This document shows positions 1 to 11,439 of a DNA stretch of 64,000 bases, in pieces. Made by a program: the position numbers and the translations under genes. Source of the stretch: Rhodamnia argentea (lineage: Eukaryota > Streptophyta > Magnoliopsida > Myrtales > Myrtaceae); the NCBI RefSeq assembly GCF_020921035.1, contig NC_063150.1:21127826-21191825 (forward strand). Reading direction: 5' to 3'. The first letter of the stretch is position 1, and every line of letters begins with the position of its first letter. The notes under the pieces were generated by a model. That model saw only the letters and a list, made by a program, of their open reading frames with translations. It was not told the DNA's origin and did not search any database.

Positions 1-54
1 AGGGACTATATTGCACATTAAGTCGAAGTTCACAGACCATTTGTGTCATTATCC
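1..54. mobile_element. terminal fragment of a palindromic MITE, cut by the window edge
   Basis: The first 54 bases match the right end of the complete element at 11440-11822. Both carry the motif catttgtg followed by a short run ending in tatcc. Only this end lies in the window, so its length and target duplication cannot be read. Confidence 0.6.
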
Positions 55-1893
55 TTTTTTTTTGTATTAATTCATCTCCCTTTCTTATATTGGATCTTTA
101 CATTACTCGGTGTTTGTCAAGAGTCTCCACACATACAGATGGCTAAAAGGTTCCTCCTCTACCCACTCATCACCACCACCTCTCGTTGCCACTACCCGAT
201 TATCCCATCATATCATATGCATTACCATTGACATATGTACACACATGTAGAATACCTTTATGTGATATGGGCTATAGAGTGATAGTCTCTTTACCTTTTA
301 GTAGGGGTTGTGGTCCCCTCCATTATCAATGAGACCTTGAGCACTAAGGTTTGGTCACCAAATGTCACATTTTAATATAAAGAGACCCAACCTATTAAGA
401 GTGAGCAGTTCCAAAGCCAGCTTAGGTTTCATCTGAAAGCTAGAACCTACCCATCGAATTCGGTTATTCAATTTTTGAAATATGGAGCCTATCCCGTATA
501 CTATAGAACTTATCATGTCACAGGTTCCAAAGTCTATCCATATGTTTTCTTAGTTGAATGGTTATAGTAAACAATCACCTCTAATAATCATTATTTGTGC
601 CAGTATTTGCTAATTTGTGACTTCTTTAAAATGAGCATTCATAAAGTGGTCCTAGACATCTAATGGGTATAATGTCTTCGGTGTACAGATCTGATTTAGT
701 TAAATCCCTTTGCTAGCTCTTAAATGAATTATGCTACAATCTACTGACCATATTTCATAGTTAAATAAATGAATAAAACGAAATATTAACAAAATAAAAG
801 CCTAAATCATGGATATAATAAAAAATAGAAGTTCAGATTAGTAATTCCATATCACACGCTCATCATCGAACGTGTAATACCTCGTAATTGCATAAAGACA
901 TAGAATAAGAAAGGGTGGATTTGGGCCCTGTTTATAGCAGATTGAGTTATGTGGTCCTAACACTGTACTGTGAGAGATGGGGGTCATAATTGAGCAGCAA
1001 AATTGCCAATGTTCGCCGTCATGTGCGCCCCGGGGTTGCAAATTTCAGCGAGAAACCTGTTGGCTGGCTGCGAAATTCATCAAAAAGTCGATTGCTCCAA
1101 CTAAATTCTGTCAAATTGCGCGATCTCTTTTACGTCGCTTATGATATTAGAGCGGGATCACTAGGTTCGGACTTTGAACTCATGCCCTTGGCAAGTTGGC
1201 TATCGTGCAGAAGTGCCGAGAAATTGATGTGCAGGCTAACTCGACATCGACCCTGGAACGATCAATGAGGAATACTTTCGGGGACCGAATTCGCAAACTT
1301 GTGCTATAGATCTTGGGAAGTCACCTTCTCAACAGTTGCACAGTGTCGCCTTTCCGGAATGAGAAAGCATCAACGAAGAGTGATGACCCAGAGATCATTA
1401 TGAACAAAATGGAATAATTTAGATGACTCTGCCCCACATTTTGCTCATCAACAGAACATGCTGCAATGAATCATCCAATGCTCTGAAAAAAGGCATTGCT
1501 AGAGTTTGGTGCCACTTTTGCCGGTTTACGCTTCCTTTTCTTCATCACCGTGGCCATCTAAGCTGAACTTTATGAGGTTGATGAGATGATTCTTGCTTTC
1601 ACACCAAGTTATTAGCGATGAGGATTTGACGCATACCCCTCTTTTTTTCCAGATGAGAAGCATGTTGATTTGACGCATGCCCCTCTTTTTTTCCAGATGA
1701 GAAGCATGTTCTCATTATCAAAGTACTTGTCAATGTGAAGTGTGAAGATGGAAAAACTCATGAATCTTGTATTGCTGTACTATTTTGTTTCCTTTTGACA
1801 CCAGAATGAGATCAAAATTCGTCGACAGAACAAAGGCGGCTTTTCTGCGACGGAGAACGTATCAGGGAATCCTGTACAAAAACAAGAATGTGT
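55..1893. other. intergenic DNA 3' of the CASP-like gene
   Basis: I find no supportable gene here. Short open frames such as 990-1268 (plus) have no recognisable motif and no codon structure that would set them apart from chance. The part next to 1893 presumably holds the 3' UTR of the CASP-like gene. A 44-bp tandem duplication lies at 1623-1710. The stretch 290-700 is moderately AT-rich single-copy-looking DNA that I cannot assign. Confidence 0.5.
1623..1710. repeat. two-copy 44-bp tandem duplication
   Basis: A 44-bp unit beginning gatttgacgcat and ending gaagcatgtt occurs twice back to back (1623-1666 and 1667-1710). The copies differ at one base, so the duplication is recent or the sequence is slow to diverge. 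It lies 3' of the CASP-like gene. Confidence 0.9.
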
Positions 1894-3844
1894 CTAACCT
1901 GAAGCCAATAGCCAAAGCATGATCAGAGACGATGTGCCGACGCCTATCCAGCTCATGTATGCCAATGCCACAGCCATTTGGTATTTTCGGCATTCGGGCC
2001 CGAAATTGCAACGGTCCAAGTCATTGAAGTATAATACCATGATGCCAGCTGAGGAAGAAGCTGCGGCGAGCGATAACGTTGCTGTGACCTGTTTGATAAT
2101 TACGGAAATGTTGAGTCATTCTACGGCGAATGGAGTAATTCTAAGATATAAAGCAATTTTAGAGGGGGTTAATAAGAGGCTGACCCAGTCTCCCACCACA
2201 AAGAGGCTTACAAGCACGGGACCGTGTAGGACCTTCCTTTTAAGGATCGCGTATGCGTCCAAAATCGCGAGGCCGAAGCTCCAGACTAATTGCAAACCCA
2301 TTGAAGCAATCAGGTAGCTAAAGAAGGAACACGGAATTAGCACATATTCATTACAAGTCCAAGATCGATAGATTGCGCTTCACTTTTAACAGTAAATTAT
2401 CTCATCCAAGTATTGAAGAATCATATTACAAAGAAAACAGCACCAGGAAAAAAATCACAGACAAAACAAACCAAAGGAAGGGGAAGAGAACAACCCAACC
2501 AATGACTGAGCATTGGTTCCTCACTCGTATAGCAGACAGAGGCCAAATGCAAAATGTATGAAAAGCTAAAAGCAAAAACAGTTCAATATGTCAAGTAAGA
2601 TCTCAATCAAAAATCAAGTATAGCACAGTGAACTGCGGACAGCAGAAGACATCTCCTACAACCAGGACTGGAAAATGGAGGCCTTTTTAATGAACAACTA
2701 TAGCTTGACGAACACCGGCACATTGCAATGCCTAATTGATGTAGCATGTACAAGTGTAAGAAGAACTTCATTCTCCATTACTAAGACTAACAGATTGCCA
2801 TGTCAAAAAGTCTACAACCAGAGAATCAGATTGTACAGGTCTCTTGCCAATCAAGGAGGATGATGGCGAAAGTCTTCCTCAGCAATGACACTGTTCATCA
2901 GAATAAGTTTCATGCTATCGTTTAGCTCCCACACTCAGAAGATGTATAGAATACAAATGTTCACCTCATCAGTTACCTCGGAATTCTATAGGGCAAAATT
3001 TTTTGGTTTCTTGCTTTCTCCCCTTTCCTAACAAAGGCGAACTGACCCATTTCCCGCATCATCTAGTCATGCTTACGAAAATTTTCTCCCATCCATTGGT
3101 AGTTACAAAAGATACATCAAAAGAAAGATTTTGATGCACCTGTTGGATGCCTCTATGAAATGAAGGACCAAACAATCCAAGCGTCTGGCCATGCGGTCAT
3201 TTTGCGTGCTTGATCCAACTTATTTGAACTGAATTTCCAAGTAACTCAAACTTGCCACCAATCAGACGGTCAAGTTTCCCCTCAAGTGCCAACTGATAGT
3301 TTCCTCTGGAACTCATGTTGAGCCCATCTTCGTGATTCTAGCAACAAAATGATAATTCGACACCAAACCTCGCTACGATCTCGTACCTCAATTTGGCTAC
3401 CCAACAGCCAACGCCCATTCCCACCCACGAAAAACAGAAAACCGAAAAGGGCGCAAAATTGTAAAAAGAACCTAACAGAGAAGCAATCAATCAATCATGG
3501 AAGCATGAAGAATTACGATATCGACTAAGGCAAATTCGACTCCTAGCATACACCCCAATATCATAGACAGAGTCAAACATTTCGCAGATAACTACACAGC
3601 AGAACATGAATTTCAACAGAAGCAGCTTTCTACGATAACATCCTCGGGTAAAACAGAACAAGAACAACCTTTGATCTCCACAGTACTGAGCCAAAACAGG
3701 AAAGACAGCATACCAGAAAGCTGTGATGTCAAAGAAGCTGTTGGTGGTCGCCATGGAAGCAATCGACCCAGCTGCAAAAACAAACTGCGACACCCTCAGA
3801 ACAAGCCCGGTCAGAGTCCCGGGCGTCCCGGCAAAATCCTTCAT
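1894..3844 (-). CDS. CASP-like protein (CASPL5 group), three exons, complete
   Basis: Predicted exons are 3844-3714, 2317-2185 and 2088-1894 (131+133+195 nt, 152 codons plus TAG). All junctions are GT/AG, and reading frame is kept across a 1396-bp first intron and a 96-bp second intron. The product is a small four-helix membrane protein. Helices lie near residues 11-31, 45-69, 77-108 and 126-150, with a short cytosolic N-terminus starting [10 protein letters not shown]. The conserved blocks [23 protein letters not shown] and the C-terminal WLLASG are typical of the CASPL5 (probably 5B) subgroup, as is the length (about 150 aa). Founding CASPs build membrane scaffolds for Casparian strips. Roles of the CASPL5 group are much less clear, so a plasma-membrane scaffold is only a family-based guess. 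The gene looks intact and is unrelated to the dioxygenase array beside it. Confidence 0.9.
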
Positions 3845-4111
3845 CTCTTTAAACCCCCTTCCACTTCAAACCCGTCGCGTCTGATTCTTGATTTGCAAAA
3901 GCGAGGAGACCCCAATCCCAATCATCTCATCTCAGCAAAGGGCAACCCATCTTCCAACCAGTCTCGGACACCAACACAGATCCCAAAAGAACCGAAATTT
4001 CGACCTCCCAAGAAGCCTGGAAAAGCGGAAGTTATCGGTGGGAATCAAATCCGGGCCTCGTTTCTCTTGATAAGAAAATCAGGGTCCGTTGCAGATTTGC
4101 AGAAGAAAGCG

Positions 4112-4117
<6 letters not shown>

Positions 4118-4143
<26 letters not shown>
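4118..4143. repeat. (GA)n microsatellite upstream of the CASP-like gene
   Basis: About 26 bp of alternating A/G lie roughly 275 bp upstream of the CASP-like ATG. They read as (CT)n on the gene's strand. CT/GA tracts are common in plant 5' UTRs and core promoters, so this may be part of the leader. No transcript evidence is available. Confidence 0.85.
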
Positions 4144-4299
4144 GAACGAAGAGCAGAGGGGAGTTGGCATTAAAATGGGGAGAAGCAAACATCAGAGGAC
4201 GGACCTTTTCGCTTTCTTTTACCATGTTTATGTCTTTTTCGTGGGAAATAAGATTTTATATCGTAAGTACGGAAAAGAAAGGAATGAATGAGCTGAGTT

Positions 4300-6310
4300 C
4301 GAGACGGCGGTTTGAAGAGTCAAGTGGTGCGACCAGATTTGGCGTGCTCCAACTCCAACTCCAACTGCTTTACATATAAAATAAGCGAATTTACACCCAA
4401 CATCTCTCCACGCCTCGAGCAGGCGCGTGTCTCTGAAACATCCTTTGATGTCTGTCCAATGAACGACGAGCAGAGTCCACCGCGAAGCAACATCTCTGCC
4501 ATAAAAATAAAAAGTTAATACCACAAAAAAAAATATTCAAAATTATGTTCACAATAACGCAAATAGCTAATTTCTCTTATTTTGTTAGTATAATAATTTT
4601 TGAGTTATTTTGCGAATAACAATATATTATGAATCATAAATCCTTATAAAAAATAGATACCACAATAATTTTTAATTTGTTATTTTTTTGTGGAAAAAAA
4701 AGATAGTAATTTCCTAAAACTTGCTACATAATCAATTTTCATTTTTATGTCACTAAATATATTAAAATTTCACATTGTGATAAAATTACCCCATTTTTTT
4801 TATGTCATACAAAAATCCTGAACTTGCCCATTATTTTACACGAAAGTCTCATATGTCATGTGTGTATAAGTCCAGCATTTTTTATGATATAAAAAACCCT
4901 AGGATATTTGAGTCACAGTGAGCAAGTTTAGGATTTTCGGCGACATAAAAAATAAAAAATTGGAATATTTCGGTCATAGTAGGCATAATTTTAAAGTACT
5001 CTGTGCAAATTTTTTGTGCCTTAAATGAGTTTTGTCCAATCGCGCGCCACAGCATGCATGAGTGGGATTGATATCCTGCGCAAAATCTTCTCATTGAGCA
5101 CCGAGGACCGTGATATTCGATCACGGGGATGATTAAAGTTAGGTGCAAAGTTTAGGTTTCTCGAGAACGGTGGCACTCGCACGATCCTATAATGAAGGCC
5201 TAATCACGCGAAGTTTGTTGTGGGCAGATGAAAGGATTCTGCAGATTTTTCGTAGCGTGGAGGAAAGGGGAATGGTCCCGGAATAGTTGCGAAGGGGGGG
5301 AGGGCGGCGTGAGGACTCGAACTCGGGAGACGATGCCATTTTCACTTTCCACACGAGAGGCCCATCGTTTCCTCCCTCGGAATTCTTCACCGTCACGGTG
5401 TCGACGCCGCTTCGAGAGATCTCGAGAGAAAGAGAGAGGAGATTAGTGGTGCTTGTGCGGTTGGGAGTCATTGGTGTTGGTGGTAAAAACAGCCATGGTG
5501 GAGGTCCACGGCCGCCTCCGCGACGGGAAACTACAACGGTACCCTTCTCTCCGCCCCTATCCCCTTCAAGTTTTCTCTTTTCTTTGCTTCACTTTTTTTT
5601 TTTTTTTTTTGGTGAGATTTTCCCTTAACCATTTATTTCGTGAAAAATGAATATTTAGAAAATATTTTTCTAAAATTGATCTCTTATATTACTTATAAAG
5701 GTAAATAACCGATAAATATTTTTATCGTTCACGAAAAGTTTCCACATAAATTATTGTTGGTAATGAAAACAGTCTTTACTGGCTAATTATTTTTGGCGAT
5801 ACAAGAAATTAATTTTTAAAAAATATTTTTTGAAAATGTCACATTTTTCGTGAAAATGTCAGATTCTTTCCACGAGCCACATCAGCATAATTAAAAATTA
5901 AATGTACTATCGACCAAAGGACGATAGTGGAAAATTCGAGCGGTTAGAGGACTTGATTGAATCGGAGTTAGAGGACTCAATTGCAAATAGGACCGAATCG
6001 TTCATCTATCTCAAATTTGAACATATAACACATATGGAAACCTCAAATAATTACTAGAAGTTGATATTTTTCATTCACCGAAATGTCTTAGCCATTAGAT
6101 AGTAAATAACGCATAAATGTGATTGGTGAAAACATTTGAAGGTCAATGAAAAAAATAACATGAAACCGTAGAATTTGATGTACAAACAAGGTAAATAACA
6201 GACATAATAATATAATTTGATCGTACAAATACTTGATTTGTTGTGGTTGCTTCTACCTCCTGAGTTATGGCATAGAATGCCAGAACTAATATAATCTTGC
6301 TTTCCAATTT
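4300..6310. other. spacer between CASP-like gene and DOX1, with a GC-rich island
   Basis: 4500-5000 is very AT-rich with no coding signal. 5200-5560 is a GC-rich island. On the plus strand it has an ATG at 5495 followed by 15 codons and a GT, which could be a stray first exon, but nothing downstream continues it. 5580-5610 holds a long T-run. About 5630-5860 is an AT-rich dispersed repeat (compare 20690-20950) with the shared motif ttggctaattatt. 5900-6310 shows nothing I can name; its right end is presumably the DOX1 3' UTR. Confidence 0.45.
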
Positions 6311-7694
6311 CTAGCACGGGAATTTGAAAGGTGCAAGAGACGACCGGCCATCGAGCCCCTTCGAGTAATAGTGCGTCATGAACTCTCTGAGGGTGATCTT
6401 GCGGTACAAAGACGGCCTATCTTCCGACACCAGCTCCTCTATCGGCCCGTACATCTTGGACGTTGGATCTTCATATAGAGTGAAGAAGCAGGCGATGGAT
6501 AGCCTCGGGCCGACATCTTTCGACAGCACCCGGTGGTCGACACTTTTGAAAATGTCGTTCGACATAAGCTGCCAGGAAACAAACAGAACACATGTAAGCG
6601 GACCAATCGAACCTCTTTCATCTGCGTCTCGTGTTCCTGTCTAATTCTAGTCCGAAAACAATGGAAGCCGAATCCTGGAAGAAACTTGTTATGGTAATGT
6701 TAGGAACGGAATTGAGAGCGTGCCTGAAGGAGATCCCCAATGTTGACGACTAGAGCGCCGGCAACAGGAGGTACATCAACCCATTGATCCTGGTAATAAA
6801 TTTGAAGCCCGCCGATATCGTCTTGTAGAAGGATGGTGAGGAAGTCGGGATCGGAATGTTTGGGAGTGCCCAAAGTCAGATTGGGCTCTGGACAGGCCGG
6901 GTAGTAATGATAGAGAAGAGCATGCCCTTTAGCACAGTCCATGTTGACAAGGTAGTCCGGCTCGAGGCCAAGCGCTTCGGATAGCAATTCGAGCAGAGTG
7001 GTCGCCAGCGACTTCACTCGCTTGGAGTACTCCAATATCGCGTCCCTGAACAGGTCTTAGGTTTCAAAAATTTGAAAATCGGTTGGATTTGATTTGACCG
7101 ACGCTATTTCAGTCAAAACGTATAAGGTGTAGAGATAAAATCTGTTCAGGAATATTGTGTGGATACCTGCAAACAAGAGGCAACTCCTCGGGATCGAGCG
7201 GCTCGGGTTCCATGAGGCAGAACAAAGAGTCTCCAATGCGCATGCCTCGACTTGTACAGGTCGAAATTGCACGAAAATTTCACCCTCCTCTTGCCCTCCC
7301 GGCCGTAGTACTCGGCCTTCGCCTCCTTCGGCAGCTCGTGGAAGGCACGTGCCGCCGCAAATGCCCCTTCTAATATGCTCTCCGGTATCCCGTGGTTCAA
7401 CACCTGGAAGAAGCCGACCTCATGTGCTGCCTCCAGGACTTGCGCCACACTCCTCAGCCGATTCGCGGCGAGATCCTTGAGGTCGATGACGGGGACTTGG
7501 AGTCCGGCGGGTCCAGTTTTGGATCCGTTGAGGGCGATCTCTTCTGCCGGCCGGACGAAGATTCTCGGGATCTTAGCGAGGCCGGAATCGGAGAGGCCTT
7601 TCACGCCCGATTTCGAATCGTCGAAGTCTCTTAGCTCTCGATAGCGGTCATAGGCCGATGGAGCGATGTCGGTGGCGTCGTCGGTGACCTCCAT
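6311..7694 (-). pseudogene. DOX1: 2-oxoglutarate/Fe(II) dioxygenase (ACC oxidase homolog 1-like), frameshifted
   Basis: Exons are 7694-7167, 7045-6724 and 6568-6311. The family is soluble, non-haem iron oxygenases that couple 2-oxoglutarate decarboxylation to substrate oxidation; despite the name they are not true ethylene-forming enzymes. Exon 1 carries the DIOX_N region (VPVIDLKDLA, GFFQVLNHGIPES). Exon 2 carries HSD of the iron site and exon 3 carries HRVL (third iron ligand) and RLS (2OG contact). Near 7229-7232, just after residue 155 (HAHWR), two bases are missing relative to DOX2. The frame shifts, and the expected DSLFCLMEPEPLDPEE run appears in another frame. Exon sizes of 528+322+258 fit a 369-aa protein if two bases were restored. 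Intron 2 begins GC, not GT. Either a young pseudogene or an assembly error. Confidence 0.85.
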
Positions 7695-7988
7695 TCTCGC
7701 ACCTCGCTTCAGTTAGCTAATAAGCAAGAGGGGACCAAGTTACAACTCACGAGTGGTGGAGGTTGATGACTCTTATATCTGTGATGGACAAAAGCACGAA
7801 ACAGCCATTATCCAGGTCCAGCCATTCCTCCTATTTAAAACCTAAGGGCCAGAAGGTAGGTGAGAATCGTGAGATGATCCGTCACAGAAATGGTGGTCTG
7901 ACCCTCAGATACCACCAAGTGCAGATGATTTAATGCGTCGTATACTTGGATTTACAAAGCATGCTCGTAGTTTGTCACACTTTACCCT
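7695..7988 (-). promoter_or_regulatory. DOX1 upstream region with TATA-like motif
   Basis: On the minus strand a ttttaaatagg motif at about 7830-7840 lies roughly 140 bp before the DOX1 ATG and is a plausible TATA box. The usable promoter is short, because a foldback transposon begins at 7998, about 300 bp from the start codon. No other element is claimed. Confidence 0.4.
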
Positions 7989-7997
7989 AATTTTGCT

Positions 7998-9328
7998 GGG
8001 CTTTTTTCGAAAATACGTCCAGAAAAAATTATGAAAATGGGTCAATTTTTTTTTATTTACGATTTTGGGCCCCGGGCAGCAGTTTTACTGCCGCAGGGGC
8101 CCGTGCGGCAGCTTGACTACCGCACAAGGGCCCCGTGCGTGCCCCACCGCACAAGGCCCGTGCGGCACTTGGGCTACCGCACGGGTCCTTTTTTTTTGTT
8201 TTATTAATTTAGTATTTTTTTTACATTTTTTAATTATTTTATATTTATAACATTTATATTTATATAACTTTGTAAATATAATTTTTTTAAGCTTATTTTT
8301 ATAACATAATTATCAATAGTTAATTGAAAAAAATTATTAAGTTATATAATTAATAAATAATTTAGTATTTATGTAATTAATTTATTTAGTATGTAAATAA
8401 TTAATAAAAAACCAAATTTTGAAGTCTCTCCGGACCAACCTCAGCAAAGGAACAAACAATGGGGATGGAGAAGGCAGGATCAAAGCAACACGTCGATAGA
8501 ACACGAAAAGACACTTGGAATCAGAATGCGTGAGACACTCCTGCTCTCTCTATATACGAAAAGACACCAAATTGCTCTCTCTGTACACGAAAAAGACGCC
8601 AAATCCTGAGTGTCTCATGCATTATGATTCTGAGTATCTTTTAGTGTTCCATCGGCACGTTGCTTTGATCCTGCCTTCTCCGCGTCCCCATTGTTTGTTC
8701 CTTTGCCAAGGTTAGTTAGGAACGACTTCAAAATTTGGTTTTGATGGCGTCTAGGCCGATGTGCAGCTCTCTGCCGATCCTCCTCCCTTTGCAGATGGTC
8801 AGTTCTTTTTTTGCCTTTTCCTTCTCTTGTTTGGCAATCCCAGTGTCGCAGCTCCTTTTCATATGGTCATATACCTTTGCCGAGGTTAGTTCCTTCTCGC
8901 ATGGACCTCCTATTTCATCGCCGTTTTGATTGTTATTCACGTTCTTTTAATTTGGATATGTTATCTTCATATATCTTACCAATTTTATTTTATGAATATT
9001 TTTTTAAATTATTTACATGCTAGATAAATTAAATTACATAAATACTAAATTATTTATTAATTACATAACTTAATAAATTTTTCAATTAATTATTGATAAT
9101 TATGTTATAAAAAATAAGCTTCAAAAGAAAAAAATATATTTACAAATTTAGATAAATATAAATGTTATAAATATAAAATAATTTTAAAAAGGTCAAAAAA
9201 TACGAAATTAATAAAACAAAAAAAGGACCCGTGCGGCAGTTAAACTGCCACCCGGGGCCCAAAACAGTAAAAAAAAAAAATGGACCCATTTTCGTTTATT
9301 TTTTTTAACCTATTTTCGAAAAAAGCCC
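7998..9328. mobile_element. 1.33-kb palindromic (foldback) Mutator-like element with perfect 9-bp target duplication
   Basis: The two ends, gggcttttttcgaaaata and its near-exact reverse complement at 9310-9328, are flanked by identical 9-bp direct repeats aattttgct (7989-7997 and 9329-9337). Almost the whole left arm (7998 to about 8540) is repeated inverted in the right arm. This includes a GC-rich block of gcggca/tgccgc units near 8070-8190 and 9225-9265, and an AT-rich stretch. The loop near 8541-8608 is itself a two-copy duplication of about 35 bp. The right arm carries about 260 bp of extra DNA (about 8742-9000). A 9-bp duplication is the Mutator superfamily hallmark. There is no transposase, so the element is non-autonomous. 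Confidence 0.85.
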
Positions 9329-9337
9329 AATTTTGCT

Positions 9338-9849
9338 TTTGTGGACCAGACTAGGGCTTGCTTAAGTACTTTCGTTGCTAAATGTGGTCCAATTAGATTG
9401 ATCAAAAATCCATTATCGTCCTCCATCAGGCTGCCCTGCTTAGCAGAAAGTAGTAAAGTTCAACTGAAACATTTGTAGATAAAAACAGTCGAAGATTACT
9501 GAGGTTCAAAAAGCTGATTAAAGACTGAATTGATAATAATTCTTAACCGCGAGGCTTAAATTCAGCTGAACTTCGGTCATTTTCAGTCGCTCCACAAACT
9601 TGTCAAACACATATGCCCAATTAAAGATTATAGTCATAGATAAAATGAAATTGCCATGCAATATAGATGAAGCATCTTCATCTTTTGCATTTATGTCAAG
9701 TCAATTCGCCCAATTTTGACTAGCCGGTGCCGACCTAGTACTGCCGATGCTGACGTGAAATTTTCTGATAATGTTTTAATAATTTTTTGCTGCCCTCTCG
9801 CCGCCCTAAGGGTTATCGACAAAAAAATAAAATAAAAATTGCACCAAAA
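9338..9849. other. spacer containing a fragment of a dispersed repeat
   Basis: No gene is visible. About 9690-9790 carries a degenerate piece of the repeat family seen more fully at 24450-24900 and 36600-36960 (shared phrases around 'ggtgccgac' and 'gctgacgtg'). The rest is unassigned AT-rich DNA. Confidence 0.4.
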
Positions 9850-10230
9850 ATACACCCTAAGGATCGAGGGGCTCGGGTTCCACGAGGCAGAATAAAGTGT
9901 CCTCTCGCCCTCCCGATCATAGTACTCGGCCTTTACCTCCTTCGCCAGCTTGTGGAAGGTATGCGCCGCCACAAACGCCCCTTTCAATATGCTCTCCGAT
10001 ATCCCGTGGTTCACCTCTCAGAAGAAGCCGACCTCATGCGCCACCTCCACAACCTTCCTCCACTGTCCCTAGCCGATCCGTGGCGAGGTTGTTGAGGTCG
10101 ATGACAGGGATTTGGAGTCCGTGGACACGGCTTCAGATCGGTCGTGGGCAATCTCTTCAGCTGGCCGGACGAAGATTCTCGGGATTTTAGCGAGGGCGGA
10201 ATAGGAGAGGCCTTTCATGCCTGATTTGTT
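9850..10230 (-). pseudogene. exon-1 fragment of a sixth dioxygenase copy
   Basis: On the minus strand from about 10230, the translated pieces KSGMKGLSYSALAKIPRIF and RPAEEIAHDRSE match the N-terminus of DOX1. After a frame change come NHGISESILKGAF and FHKLAKEVKAEYYDREGE. Then about 57 bp encoding the usual VKF...HWR stretch is missing, and the sequence resumes as the LFCLVEPEPLDP part and runs into a TAG at 9857-9859. No exon 2 or 3 follows; the foldback element lies instead at 7998-9328. This is a dead, partial duplicate closest to DOX1. The missing exons were probably never copied or were lost. Confidence 0.85.
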
Positions 10231-11439
10231 TCGTCGATTTCTCCAAGCTCTTGGGCTCGCCTGGGGCAACCTACGTAAGGGCCTCCCTCGCAGAAATCTG
10301 GCGAGGGCTCGACCTGTGCGATCCTAAGCCTTGAGAAAGTGCTAGCGCCGCCCAACGGGAACACCCCAAAGTCGGATGAAGTAGAGAGAGCGTGAGACGA
10401 GAAGCGGGCAATTCTAGTGAACCTGGAAATCAGGTGGCAGGGGAGGAATAGCGACTCCTTTATCGAAGAGTAAAGACTCTGGTTTTACTAGGGATTGATT
10501 CGCAGCTGAGGTCAAACGACTCCCGCCATATGTTGGGAAGGATACTAGCATGAAGAGTGCTTGAGGAATAATGATTCAATGTTTATCTATTTACCACGTG
10601 GAATAGGAGTCCGTCAAGTAAAAAAAACAAACAACTCTTCCTTTTCTTTTTAGTTTCCCATCATAAAATTTGATTATGTACATTTGACAAAGTCTTTTCC
10701 GTGTCACGTGAAGAATTTTTACTATCCATGCAATTAATTACATCTGTATTACGTCGCCACATGACTTTATTATTCTCGCATTTCAAATAACTTCTATATA
10801 AGAAACAAATATAAACTAAAAAAACAGGAGGCTTTGACAAGACACACGCAGACGCGATTTGGCTAATATAATATTAACTTTTTTATTAGAGTTTGGCAAT
10901 AATTCCTTATAGTAAACTACTATAAATATATAAAGGATCTAACCAAGATTATCCATCATTATAACCAAATTAATAAAATAAATCAATATTTTTTTTTATC
11001 TATTTTGGTATTCATAATTGGTTTATCCTTTCGAATAACTTTGGATTCAAGTGTAATATAGAATCCAATCAGCTATAAAATGGCAATCAACCATATATTG
11101 AACATGACATTGGACCCGAGTAAGTCCTAAAACTACTTTGTCCGAAACGTAAAATTCAAGGATATTCACTGGAATGAATGAAAAAAAAATTATTTTCTCC
11201 CAATTTAGGAGTGGCAATCAATCGTATACTGAACAGGACACAAAAGAAAGTGAAAGGAGATGTAACATCACTTCGCGTAAGGTATATAGGGCACAAGTGC
11301 AAAATACATGTAAGCTCTCCCATTTTTGGTCCATGAATTTGGAGAAAGCTTCAGCACCTACATAATAACATATGCTTACCATAGGCAACCAATATGCTTA
11401 ATGGTGTCCATGTTCAATGCTGCTATATACCGTTTTATC
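10231..11439. other. spacer; about 10690-11110 duplicates DNA downstream of DOX3
   Basis: 10260-10560 is GC-rich, non-coding and unassigned. From about 10690 the sequence aligns with 25060-25386 and then 26227-26260. The shared phrases include gaagaatttttact/agtatccatgc, a tttggcaataattcctta-like run and ggtttatcctttcgaataa. The copy here lacks the transposon found at 25387-26226. The duplicated stretch is non-coding. Confidence 0.5.

Noticed and set aside
3671..4291. 206-codon open frame on the plus strand
   Set aside because: It lies antisense to the first exon and leader of the CASP-like gene and runs through the GA microsatellite. No domain is visible.
5287..5650. plus-strand frames in a GC-rich island, with a possible short first exon at 5495
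   Set aside because: No continuation exon, no motif, and the frame runs into poly(T). It could be the leader of a lost gene but cannot be supported.
8000..9330. CRISPR-like or satellite array suggested by repeated gcggca/ccgcac units
   Set aside because: The units are few and irregular, and they lie within the arms of a palindromic transposon.
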